A stretch of 64,000 nucleotides of DNA, from the NCBI GenBank assembly GCA_016758965.1, contig JAEPRB010000007.1, positions 310,001 through 374,000 of the forward strand. The letters run 5' to 3'. This DNA is from Circinella minor (lineage: Eukaryota; Mucoromycota; Mucoromycetes; Mucorales; Lichtheimiaceae). The translations under genes were made by a program, and so were the position numbers. Shown piece by piece: positions 12,954-22,995 of this stretch. The first letter of the stretch is position 1, and every line of letters begins with the position of its first letter. The notes under the pieces were generated by a model. It saw only the letters and a list, made by a program, of their open reading frames with translations, ran no database searches and was not told where the DNA came from.

Positions 12954-14021
12954 ATGTCCAGCTTTTCATCTAAACTTTCAAGGGTCCGCTCTGTTAAACT
13001 ATCTGCCTTTGCTTCTCATCGACAGCAGCATCAACAACGATCACCGTCACCCAACCCACCATCATCATCATCGACACCATCACAGCAGCCTACTCTATCT
13101 ACTTGTTCAACGACGTCGACACCATCATACAATGAACGTCGTACAATGCCTCGTAGTCGTACCATCAGTGGTCGTGGTTTAACTTCTCATAGTTTTGGTG
13201 AAACTCTACGGGCCATGTCGAAAGAAGCACAGAGTGGAGAGTTTGCCGATGTGTTCGGTTCATTTTTCTTTAGCGATAAGCGGTGTCAGAACCGGGCATT
13301 TTTTATGGCGGCTCGGTTAAAACAAACTTTACAACCTATACTTACATCATTATCATTACAACCACGAGGAGAAGATGACCATCATATCTGGGAACTCATG
13401 ACCCATCGGTTATATACACTCAATTATATCTTATTCGTGTTGCCTAATACGTGCGACATTCGAAACCGATTCTTGGCTTTATTGGAACATCAGCTTGCTC
13501 AAATTGGTGATGGTAAACATGTATTACGACGTGGTGGCATGGAGGTTCATTTCAGTGTTCGATATATCTTGTCTAAGTTGAAAAAGAAGACGGTAAATAA
13601 TTATCGAATAGACGTTGCCGTCGTAGACGACGACGATGATGAAATTGAAGATATTGTAGAAAGAGCACGTGAGGTGGTTGAGCATTGCTTAGAAAGTGAG
13701 TCAAAACTTGGTCACGCTGAACGAGATGCGATGTATGTCTTCCATGGATTACGAATGGGTTTACATGGCTCTTTTGAACCTCACGTTGAATTGGATGACG
13801 AATATTGGGAATTGTCACAGCGATTAGCCACTGCTGTTCAGCAAAACAAGGAATCAACACAACCACCCTATATAAATCCATTTGAAGATGATGATGCCAT
13901 TGTTACAGACGATAATGATATCCCACCATCACCTACAAGCACTTCACGAGGGGAAGTGGACAGTGGATTTTACGATCATTATGTGACGCCAGCACGATCG
14001 GGAGCAACAGCATTGTCATAG
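12954..14021 (+). CDS. Conserved-looking hypothetical protein, single exon, 355 residues
   Basis: I do not recognise the family. It is a single uninterrupted frame, unusual among its intron-rich neighbours. Residues 1-75 are Ser/Pro/Gln-rich and probably disordered. Residues about 80-290 look folded and mostly helical, with blocks such as FGETLRAMSKEA, FADVFGSFFFSDKRCQNRAF and LEHQLAQIGDGKHVLRRGG. An acidic run (VDDDDDEIEDIVE) lies near 225. The tail is acidic and holds an NPF tripeptide (YINPFEDDD), a motif that in other proteins binds EH domains of the endocytic machinery; any such role here is inference. The start is the first ATG after a long pyrimidine-rich leader. Confidence 0.75.
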   Translation: MSSFSSKLSRVRSVKLSAFASHRQQHQQRSPSPNPPSSSSTPSQQPTLSTCSTTSTPSYNERRTMPRSRTISGRGLTSHSFGETLRAMSKEAQSGEFADVFGSFFFSDKRCQNRAFFMAARLKQTLQPILTSLSLQPRGEDDHHIWELMTHRLYTLNYILFVLPNTCDIRNRFLALLEHQLAQIGDGKHVLRRGGMEVHFSVRYILSKLKKKTVNNYRIDVAVVDDDDDEIEDIVERAREVVEHCLESESKLGHAERDAMYVFHGLRMGLHGSFEPHVELDDEYWELSQRLATAVQQNKESTQPPYINPFEDDDAIVTDDNDIPPSPTSTSRGEVDSGFYDHYVTPARSGATALS

Positions 14022-15176
14022 GAACTGGAAAAATAAGTCAAAGAAAATAAACCTTTCATATGCATATATATATATACTACTTAACAACATATTTGTTTTT
14101 TTATTTCTCTCACCTTACACGTATTATATAAACAATCATTTTATCCACTCATACAACAACACACTACATCCGCTATCTTTTCGGTCTTGTTTTATTTCAA
14201 AAATTAAAAGAAACTATAGATTTTATAATAATTAATTCATCATCATGGTGATCGCTATATAAAATATATTGATAACCACGAAATTGAGAAAATTGGCTTT
14301 TATTATGTAGCTAACCAATTTATGATCTTTTTGTTATTGTTATCGGGATGTAACGAGCAAGGGGGGGGAATACAGGAAGTGCAGGAATGCGTAATAATAG
14401 CTGGATGATGAAACACATGACTTGTTATCATATCCAAATATTAGGGAACACATTTTGCTTTGATTTTCTCTTTTGTTTTGATAACATAAAATGATGAAGA
14501 TACCATAGCTGAGATGTGTAAGAACAATGAAAGAAAAAGAGGAAAGGGGTATACAATTTTAGAAAATGTATGAATGTACTAGTGATTTTGAAATTACTTA
14601 TTCTTAATAATGCAAACTCTATACGTATTGTATAATATATTATTAACATTTCGTGTTTTGGGTATTGTGATCTTATAATTATTATAGTTTGTTACCATGG
14701 TAAAAAAAAAAAGAAGGGGTCCGAAACACAGATAGTTCGAACTTTATCCTTCTTTATGTTTACCAACAAAAAAAGCAGAGCCTATAATTTGTTTTATATA
14801 TATAAAGCAGTTCATACAGTGATTATAACAATGCTTTACATGCGTTTATTAATAATTTTTTAATATAATGATTTTTAAGAACTAAGACAAAGAAAGATAA
14901 AATATATTTGGTAGAAACGAAGAAACCAAAAATATGTTGTATTACACGCGTTTAACCCAAAAGCAGCTACATTCAGCTGACGCAAAAAAAAGAGCATAAA
15001 GAAACGGAGTTGAAGACCGGGTTGCGCGACATATTTTCACAGCCTCTCGACTTTTTTTTTCTTTTATAACATCTTTTTTTGGTCACTTACCAGTTTTCTC
15101 TTCTTTTCCCTCCCTTATTTCTCCTTTCCTTTATTTAAAACCACAACTACATACTTCTCACCCCGCTTATTAGAAA
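14022..15176. other. Intergenic, 1.15 kb
   Basis: It holds the 3' flank of the 12954 gene and the promoter of the 15177 gene. The last 130 bases before 15177 are T/C-rich with several TTCTC blocks. No further gene seen. Confidence 0.5.
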
Positions 15177-16756
15177 ATGTCATTTTCCGATAACGACGAA
15201 GACGTTTTTATCAAGCGTCAACAACAACCATCACCTTTATTACAAAAAGCGAAAATGCGCGCTACTCCAGTAACCACAGGTGGTAACAGTAGATATTCAC
15301 AAAGAGCTACACCTACAAGCACCACTGAATCTCGTCCAAATACAAGAGCAGATAGTACATTTTCGCCACACATTTCATGGCCAATACTATTAGCTGTTGT
15401 TCCTACCGTAGGCTCCTTTTTTGCTGGCAGTGCCGATGTTTGGAGCGATTTTGTTATGATTCTTTTGATTCTATACTATGTTTACAAATGGATGACAGGT
15501 AATGTATTGTTATACATTATAGTGTAAATGAACACACCTTTTTTTGGTTTATTTTTAATTGGGATTTCTTATGGAATGAATAAATCCACCACTAAAAAGC
15601 AACTATATTCATACTATTGTTATGATAGTTCCTTGGTCATACTATGAAAGCGCACGATCTAGACGTATGCTTCATCAAAAATCAAGCATTATTCTTGACG
15701 AACGAAAACAACTTAATGAAATGCAACGTAGAGCAGTCATTGCTGAAGAACTGCGTCGTCATGAACTTGTTGGACTCTTTTGGGTAATCATTTCACCTTT
15801 CCTTGCTGGATATACTTTGCAGTACAGTCGATACTTTTTAAGCAACTATGAACGTTACATGAGTTCATTTAATGTGGTTGTATTTGTTCTTGCAGCGTCA
15901 TTAAAACCTCTAGCACATGTCATGACTTTATTACGTGAACGAACCCTTTATCTTCAAAGTGAAATGCAGGCATCTGAAAGTCAGGTGCAGTCATTGCAAC
16001 GTAAATTAGAATTGATGGAGGATGAATTGGATACGTTGCGCAAAGCATTTGCCACCAAAAAAGATTTGGGACAGGTAACACCATAATCATATTACTATTA
16101 TTACATTATTTTATTGCACAAAAAAAAAGCCTAGACATAAATCTTATTGTTCTCCAACAACAATAATTTAATATTTACTAACATGTGATAACAATAATAT
16201 TTTTTTGTTAAAAAAAATTTATAATGTGAAAAAATATATATAGGTTACAGATGGTTTGAACCCAACTATTCAACAACTCGCCAAGACATTACGACGGTTT
16301 GAAAAGAAAGAAACTGTATTACGATCATGGTCTGAGGAACGATTTTCGACTATTGAACAAAAAGTTTCAGAATTTGATCAATTTATATGCTATCGTATTG
16401 AACAAGACCAACGACAATCAGCCCACGGTATGGTTGTTACGTTGGTTTTGTTGCCACTCAACATTACTTTATGGGTTGCCAAACGGATGACCGGTTTATT
16501 GCCTGTGCCACGCGCATTGTTAGGTCATGCCTCTACTACTGCAGCAAAGTCTAATGTAGCATTCCATCATCACCATCATAATAATAATAGCAGTAACAAA
16601 CGAAACACTGGTATTCCAACAAAACATTTGACACACCCGGACTCAGAATTAGAATCTATCATTGCAGCAAAAGATCCAGCAGAGACCGCAGCAGTCAATA
16701 AAAGTGGTAGTGAACCCATAATGACAATGAACAAACATCGATTAGTACAGCGCTAA
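15177..16756 (+). CDS. Fungal membrane protein with central coiled coil, function unknown
   Basis: Exons 15177-15498, 15629-16074 and 16244-16756 join in frame into 426 residues. Residues 1-60 are polar. A hydrophobic pair (SWPILLAVVPTVGSFFAG then FVMILLILYYVYKWM) spans about 64-107 and is followed by VPWSYYESARSRR. Two more membrane segments lie near 160-215 (LVGLFWVIISPFLAGYTL; VVVFVLAASLKPLAHVMTLL). A coiled coil follows (LQSEMQASESQVQSLQRKLE). After it comes a helical region (LAKTLRRFEKKETVL...FSTIEQKVSEFDQ) and another hydrophobic segment near residue 320 (MVVTLVLLPLNITLWVA). The C-terminus is His/Asn-rich. The order SWPILLA...WSDF...VPW resembles an uncharacterised protein family conserved across fungi; this is from memory and gives no function. 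Confidence 0.8.
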
Positions 16757-16761
16757 AATTA

Positions 16762-16793
<32 letters not shown>

Positions 16794-17392
16794 ATATATT
16801 ATATCATTATCAACTTACACAAAAAACATTTCATATGAAAATTTTTATTATTTTTTTCTACCCATCCCAAATTATATGTAACGTTGTACGCACATTTTTT
16901 GCGCCCGATCCGAATACTATTAAAAAAATCATACACAGATCACCATTCATTTCATTTATTATCCAACTAACATTTATTATCACCCCATACATTTTTTATT
17001 ATTATTCCTTAACTCCCCCCCCCGTTCATAAAAATTACATATCCTCTTTTCTCTCCAAAAAATAACCTTCTTTATTTCTGTGCTGTATTATTTTTAACTT
17101 TTTTTTTTATCTATGAACTTAAACTGCATATATATTATATACTTAACTTATACCCTATCACACACTCTCTCTCTTTATTTTCCCTTTCTTACATTCCCCT
17201 CTTATCTCAACCATCATCTCTTATTATTATGTTTTATTACAATTACTTTTTCCTATTATCATGATTTACTTCCTTCTTTAAAATTAAAACAAGGAAACCT
17301 ATTCAATTTTTTGCATTTTGTTAAATTTAGACACCTGAATTTTTGAATTCTAGAGAAACAATCAATGAATTGTTTAGTACATTTTTGTGATT
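16757..17392. other. Intergenic, T/C-rich
   Basis: It begins with an (AT)n run at 16762-16785 and continues as T/C-biased sequence with long open frames caused by that bias. No gene is supported. It ends at the left target-site copy of the hAT-like element. Confidence 0.5.
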
Positions 17393-17400
17393 GTCTGAAT
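17393..17400. repeat. Left target-site duplication (GTCTGAAT) of the hAT-like element
   Basis: Eight bases that flank the left inverted repeat. The right copy at 18061-18068 reads GTCTGCAT, seven of eight identical. Eight-base duplications are the hallmark of hAT transposition. Confidence 0.7.
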
Positions 17401-18060
17401 CAGTGTTGGCAGTTTCTGACTTTACGACTTTCCGACCTGGCGGAAATGTATAACATTATAGGGTTGGCATCAGTAGACATAAATATGATATATTAAAATA
17501 AAAGTAATTTGGTCTATTTATATTTTTTTAATGTATTATATCTGTTACTATTACGTATTATTATAGCGTTATAATATATGGTCTACAACAGGAACTATGG
17601 AAATATATAGTATAATAGCACAGAAATGACAATAATGACTTTTTTAAACACTGGTTTTGCATTGATATATAGATGCTGCGCAAGCGAATAATAACTTCAA
17701 CATAAATATTGCGCGTTGTTCAGTATATTGGCTTCACAGATTAAAGCCCAACATCGACTGTCAATGCACAAGAGCTAAATTTATCAGTTACATGATCTAT
17801 TCAGAGGAGTAGGATTTTTATGTAGACAAACCTAGACTTTAGAGATAACAACGAGGCTCACTCAGCAGAAGTAAAATAGACATTAGAATATCTTTTTTTA
17901 TAACTTAAATATAAATATATACTCTCACTCTATCTCTCTTTTTTATTATTATTTTAATGAAACTTTTCATTTTATATTTCCATAAACATATTGATTGAAT
18001 GAAAAAAAAGGTTTCCGCCATAGGTTTCCGCCTTTTCCACCAGTCGGAAACCCAACACCG
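17401..18060. mobile_element. Non-autonomous hAT-like element (MITE), 660 bases
   Basis: The left end begins CAGTGTTGGCAGTTTCTGACT. The right end, read on the minus strand, begins CGGTGTTGGGTTTCCGACT. They match along about 19 positions except two substitutions and a 2-base gap. CAGTGTTGG-type ends are common for hAT elements. Both ends carry extra copies of a TTTCCGnC / GGCGGAAA subterminal motif (about 17437-17454 and 18010-18052), as expected for transposase-binding subterminal repeats. The 8-bp target duplication flanks it on both sides. The interior is AT-rich and encodes no transposase, so it would need a transposase supplied by another copy. It lies about 140 bases beyond the 3' end of the Fanzor gene. 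Confidence 0.75.
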
Positions 18061-18068
18061 GTCTGCAT
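18061..18068. repeat. Right target-site duplication (GTCTGCAT) of the hAT-like element
   Basis: It pairs with GTCTGAAT at 17393-17400, with one mismatch. Confidence 0.7.
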
Positions 18069-18197
18069 ATAAGAAACGGCTCTCTATATTTATCACCAAT
18101 AATAACGTCAGCAATTCATATAATGTGGCTTGATAACTTAATCGTTCTCACATAAATAAAAAATAACGTACCGCCATGGCCAACAAAGGGCGCATTA

Positions 18198-18251
18198 CCA
18201 GTGTTTGACTGGCTATTGGACAACAAGGTGTCCTCTATCTAAAGCTAGAGG
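18198..18251 (-). ncRNA. Candidate relic of a Fanzor omega-RNA: three tandem hairpins
   Basis: Reading the minus strand (Fanzor sense), three perfect stems follow one another: CCTCTA/TAGAGG (18251-18232, 8-base loop), GGACA/TGTCC (18233-18218, 6-base loop) and CCAGT/ACTGG (18212-18198, 5-base loop). The first two share two bases. They overlap the last codons and stop of the Fanzor frame. In TnpB and Fanzor systems the guide RNA is known to come from the 3' end of the nuclease gene and the adjacent element end, so position and orientation fit. The identification is inference: stems are short and AT-rich DNA gives chance hairpins. Confidence 0.3.
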
Positions 18252-19241
18252 TCTTGATAAATTATTTAAATAATTTAGGAGAATTTGGTGCATATTACAG
18301 GCAGCATTAACATCACGATCCAAGTGTTACAGAAAAAAAAATATAGAGAAAATGTTATATTACGCATTGAAAAATAAATGAAGTATGATCATTAAAGAAA
18401 GACGTATATACCAAAGCAGGAGTATTTCTATCCGACAAACAATTTTGGCAAATCTTTATAGGATAGATCAAACGGCGATAGTCTTCATTACCTGTGTAAC
18501 TTTTGAAAAGGACACTAATAACTTACTTTATTATTAGATTGTACATGAAACTTACCTAATTGTACTCTTGCTTCACACTGAGATGTTCTAATTCTCGTTC
18601 TATCTGGTAAATTACAGAAGTGGTGTCTGCGATGTCGAGGGCGTCCATCAAAATCTCTTACCCAACGATCATGGGTGACAGTTGTCCTATATGGCAGTTG
18701 CATTTATATTTAATAATGATGAATTGATGTATATAGAAAAGTTATCAAAAAAACTCACGGATGGTTACAAATCGACATATAATTTCTTCTTATATCAAAC
18801 AGGCGTTGATGACAACCTGAGCATATTTCGTTTGTGTTGTACTCATCCACACATATTACCGGAGCACGTTGAGCAAGATACCTTCTGAATGTCTAAAAAA
18901 AACAAATGTTTAGAAAATTCTTTGGCAATAAGAATGAGTACCTAATATACTCATTTTCTCTTTCCTAATCGTGTATTACGTACTTTTGTTGGTAAAGGGC
19001 CATTTCCGTTCATTGTACCTCGAAGGTCAGCATCACCATAAGCAATCACCAATCTTTGGTCTTTTGGCGGTGGCTTTATATGAGTCCCTTGTAATTGGTT
19101 TAAACTTTCACGTATAGTGCGCACTTGAAGACGCCTTTCTGCTTTACGTTCTGCTTTGGATTTTCTTAATGTTGACTGGATGTCAGGCTAAAAATATAAA
19201 GTAATGAGCATACATTAACATTAGTGTAATTTATATAAAAG

Positions 19242-19279
<38 letters not shown>

Positions 19280-19596
19280 ATCGAAATTTGTTGTAAATAC
19301 CTTTATTATTCCACCAGCAACGTAATTTGCCAAAGCGTCAAGGGCACACTTACGACTTACAGCATTCCGTTCTCTGCGTTCTCTATGTCTAAAACCAATA
19401 TTGAAAGTATCGATACTTGGAGATAATCATGTTAGATGTATAGCCTGAGTAGTGATGGTATTATATATATAAAAAGGTAGTATATGTATACACATATATA
19501 AGTATAATAAATTTCAATTTATTAACATAGTCGTCGTACTACTACGGACATCGTAGTAACAATAAGAATCACTTAATCAACTTACGACTCCATCAT
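18213..19596 (-). pseudogene. Fanzor (eukaryotic TnpB-like RNA-guided nuclease), C-terminal half, decayed
   Basis: Minus-strand blocks, in frame across consensus introns: 19596-19586 (tentative MMES start), 19388-19301, 19187-18984, 18892-18759, 18686-18556, 18491-18412, then 18323-18213. Key residues: YGDADLRGTMNGNGPLPTK, the Fanzor form of the RuvC-II region; VICVDEYNTNEICSGC, holding the relocated catalytic Glu of Fanzors and the first zinc CxxC; ICQNC, a second CxxC; and LDRDVNAACNM, the RuvC-III Asp motif shared with TnpB. About 75 residues (DFDGRPRHRR...) separate the two CxxC pairs, more than usual. Defects: no RuvC-I Asp region or N-terminal half is present, and there is no AG between the donor after 18412 and the DRDVNAA exon, so that exon cannot be joined by normal splicing. 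One extra G would also give CNTWDRDVNAA in one frame. It is head to head with a Mutator-like transposase. The family call is strong; this copy is probably dead. Confidence 0.8.
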
Positions 19597-19877
19597 ACGT
19601 ATGCATTATATTTGGGACATTGTGTCTCATTTGATTTGCTTCTACAAGCAAGTGAAAGAAAGAAATACTATCTATCATGATTCATAATCGATTGTAGTGT
19701 AACTGAAATAGAGGCTTTTTGTCTACGTTTGGTACCGAAGTCCAAGTTCTAGTTTGTCATTAGTATATTAGACGAGCATGGGAAAAAAAGTTAAACAGGT
19801 ACGTTACTACGTAACTTAAATAATTTTTGTTTGTATACATATAGTCATATACATTTTCTCTAACAGATCATTGATAG

Positions 19878-20920
19878 ATCAAAAGTTCGATTAGTACTGC
19901 AGATTCTAAAGCTTTGTGTAAAAAAGCTTGTGTTTATTTAAGTTCATTGATGCATGCAAAGAATCCAGAAGAATTTGATGTAAGGTGGAACAAATTCAGA
20001 CAGTGTTACCTTGTTGAAAATATAACTTTTTATACATACATGTTTGATTATTACTATCCTAAAAGAGAAAAGTGGAGTAAGGCGTGGCGAGAGGTATGTA
20101 ATATTATTAAAACAAACTATGATTATAAGTTTTTTTTATCTAATCTTTCAATCATAATAGGGTATTCATTTTCACACAAATAATCTTATTGAATCTTGGC
20201 ATAACCAATTAAAAACTCATTATTTGAAAAAAAAACAAGAAAGCACAGAATTGATTATATCGTCTGGCTCATTACCCAAGTTGTTGATTGCGCGTATAGA
20301 CAATCTATATTACAAGTCTTTCATAGATTCGAAGATGTGAGCTTAACGAAAGAAGAAAAAAAACGGCATCAAACGGCGTATGAACTCGATGATGATACTG
20401 CTGCAGAATATATTTCAATTGTAGATGCTCAAAAAGTAAGTAAAAACGCGTTATAAGGACTGTTTCATGTTCTAATGATTATTGAGTAATCTATTGTATA
20501 TATAGATATACATAAAGTTGTTCAAAAAAGAAAATATCTATTATGAAATTGCTGTTCGAGAAGGCGTTTTGCATTCGTGTACCTGTCCTGACTTTTATTT
20601 TAATCGTATATTATGTAAACATATTTTCCTTTGTAATCGTGTCCGTGATATTCCTCTTCATAGTGTCGGTATCTCTCGTTCAGTACAACCTGTTAGATCT
20701 ATTAATGAAGCTGATAATGATAAAATTGAAAAAATTCGTTTACAAGAGCTCAGAAAAAAATATTATATCGAAAATAACGTCAGCAGTGGATATGTTAAGC
20801 CGTACTTTATTGAATATGACGCCTGATCAATTAGAAGAATGTAATCAAGCAACGCAAAATTTGAATAATATTTTACAGAACGTGATAGATCCAAGAAATG
20901 CAGTTAGAAAACAAAAATAA
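19878..20920 (+). pseudogene. Mutator-like (MULE) transposase with SWIM zinc finger, C-terminal part, frameshifted
   Basis: Readable blocks: 19878-20093, 20161-20435 and 20506-20920, with good GT-AG borders between them. Features in order: WNKFRQCY, FHTNNLIESWHNQLKTHYL (typical block after the MULE catalytic core), RIDYIVWLITQVVDCAY, a SWIM finger CTCPDFYFNRILCKH (C-x-C...C-x-H) and a C-terminal tail ending QNVIDPRNAVRKQK. The frame breaks twice, both times in A runs. At 20227-20235 nine A's are present where ten would keep the frame; at 20754-20760 seven are present where six would. The DDE catalytic region upstream of 19878 is not seen, although a short frame starting MGKKVKQ at 19779 could be a leftover 5' exon. 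It may be a true pseudogene, or the two breaks may be homopolymer errors. Confidence 0.75.
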
Positions 20921-21287
20921 ATAATAATATATAATTAAAGACAATTTAATCACTCCACTTTTAATATATAAATACAATAAAAATAAAATACCCACTTATT
21001 CTTTTCTAAATGAGATACATTAAACCACTTTGTTAAAAAATTTTGTGATAATTTGAGAGCTTTGAATAAGTGAATCATTTCAATAAGAAAGTTTTACATG
21101 ATTTTTTGTACAGTTTCAATTTTGATTTGGTGGACAAAAATCGGCATTCCGTTTGTCAGGTTACATAAGCCGTCACAGGTCACCCTAGCACCGACAGGTA
21201 TGGCGCCTAAACAGAAGAGCTGTTTCGATTTTTTTTTCCTTCCAGCTCCACTACACATCTCCAAACCCCCCCTCTCCCTTATTCCAC
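20921..21287. other. Intergenic between the transposase remnant and NDUFV2
   Basis: AT-rich first half, then the GC-richer leader and promoter of the complex I gene. No inverted copy of the sequence at 18070-18200 could be seen here. Confidence 0.4.
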
Positions 21288-22481
21288 ATGAACTCCGTAC
21301 GCGTCCTCGTTCGACAGGCAGCATCGTCCACAATCCGTCGATCTATCGTTCCTCGGCGCGCCATTCATGCTTCGCCAGCAAGCATGTCGGACGCGCTCTT
21401 TGTGGTAATTCTTTGATTCAAAAATAAACAATAACAAAGAATGATATATAAATATATGAAAATCTAAAAAAATGTGAAATTATTGAACCACATTATATAG
21501 CATCGTGATACACCTGATAACAATGCTAACATCCCATTCGAATTCAATACGGAGAATAAGAAGCGCATTGAGGAAATTGTAAAGAAGTACCCACCTCAAT
21601 ACAAGAAGGCAGCCATCATGCCTCTTTTGGATCTTGGCCAAAGACAACACGGTTTCACATCTCTTTCGGTCATGAACGAAGTCGCTCGTTTGCTTGAAGT
21701 ACCACCCATGCGTGTTTATGAAGTGGCTACTTTTTATACCATGTATAACAGGTAAATAATCATATATTTTAATTTAAAGGACCTCTCAGCAACCTTTCCA
21801 CCACTAGCAACACACAGCAACAATAATAATTCAATAATATTAATAATCCCAACAACGACGAACTCAAACATCAGTCAGTTGTTTTCTTAAAATCAACAAA
21901 ATGGAATATTATAATTAATCATTATTAACAAAAGAATTGGATAATTACAGACAACCTGTAGGCAAATACTTTTTGCAACTTTGCACAACTACTCCTTGTC
22001 AATTGGGTGGTTGCGGCTCGACCAAGATTTTGGATACTATCAGCGAACAACTTAAAATTCAACCTGGTGAAACCACCAAGGATGGTTTGTTCACTTTGGT
22101 CGAAGTGGAATGTGCTGGCGCCTGTGTAAATGCTCCTGTTATGGCTATCAATGATGATTACTACGTAAGATATATGCAAATATATTAAAAAGGGTGGGAT
22201 AATGGTTGCCATTAGACGGGTTGTGCATGGTGTATGTATGTATGTCTATAAAATAATATAGAATATAATAGTAATGCATGATTTTTTTTTTAATTTTGTT
22301 TCTGTAGGAGGATCTTACTCCTGAAACCACCAAGAAGCTTTTGGATAACTTGCAAAATGGTAAGCCTATCAAGGCTGGTCCTCAATCCGGTCGTCATACT
22401 TGTGAACCTGCTCCTGGTGTATACACCACTTTGAATGAAGAGCCCTATGGTCCTGGTTTCAAGGTTCGCTCGGATTTGTAA
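21288..22481 (+). CDS. NDUFV2: NADH:ubiquinone oxidoreductase 24 kDa subunit, mitochondrial
   Basis: A subunit of the NADH-oxidising module of respiratory complex I; it carries the 2Fe-2S cluster N1a in the mitochondrial matrix. Exons 21288-21404, 21501-21751, 21951-22164 and 22308-22481 give 251 residues, in frame throughout. The N-terminus ([21 protein letters not shown]) is Arg-rich and without acidic residues, a clear mitochondrial presequence. Thioredoxin-like fold blocks follow: [27 protein letters not shown]. Cluster ligands are the Cys pair in [10 protein letters not shown] and the pair in [11 protein letters not shown]. The C-terminus [10 protein letters not shown] is typical. Length matches the family. 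Confidence 0.95.
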
Positions 22482-22995
22482 TTAAATTATAGATAAATAT
22501 ATTATACAAACACAAAAAAAAAGGTACAAAAAATAAACTTATCGTCCAACAAGCTTTGCGTATTACACACACCACGTACACGTATACACAAATATATGAA
22601 TATATACATATATATAAGGAGCATTTCTTTTAGAAAAAAGTGGAGGAAGGGAATTAAAATAGTATATAACTTTGGTTTTTTTTTTGAGATGTTTTTTTTC
22701 TTGATCAAAAAGAAAGAAAGAAAGAAACTGTACAGATATACGCAAAAAGAAGTAAGAAAAAAAATAATGCAGATAAAGGAAGAGAGCAAAAAAAATCTAG
22801 AAGACTAAAAATGACATGTGGAAAAAAATTAAAGAAAAGAGCAGATAGCAAAAGGGAAGAAAGAAAATATGAGACTTTACACAAAAAAAAAATGAAATTA
22901 TTAATAAAGAAAGAGAGAAGGAGAATAATTATTTGGTAATATTTTTCGTTTTTCTTTCCCGGGTAGAATAGTTTTGTTATGGTAATTAATTAGTA
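22482..22995. other. Intergenic between convergent genes, purine-rich
   Basis: The 3' flanks of NDUFV2 and the mannosyltransferase. An A/G-rich tract covers about 22690-22960. Open frames here follow base bias. No gene seen. Confidence 0.5.

Larger units (their letters stand above)
18198..20920. mobile_element. Probable Mutator-like element remnant carrying a Fanzor gene
   Basis: A Fanzor remnant on minus and a SWIM-type Mutator-like transposase remnant on plus are divergent, with about 280 bases between them and no host gene in between. Fanzor genes are known as cargo of several eukaryotic DNA transposon superfamilies, so a single element is the simple reading. I did not find terminal inverted repeats or a 9-bp target duplication, so the limits given are just the outer coding limits. 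Two independent insertions remain possible. Confidence 0.45.

Noticed and set aside
18213..19596. Bacterial IS605-type TnpB insertion
   Set aside because: The gene is split by several spliceosomal introns and has Fanzor-type VDEY and YGDADLRG blocks, so it is the eukaryotic relative.
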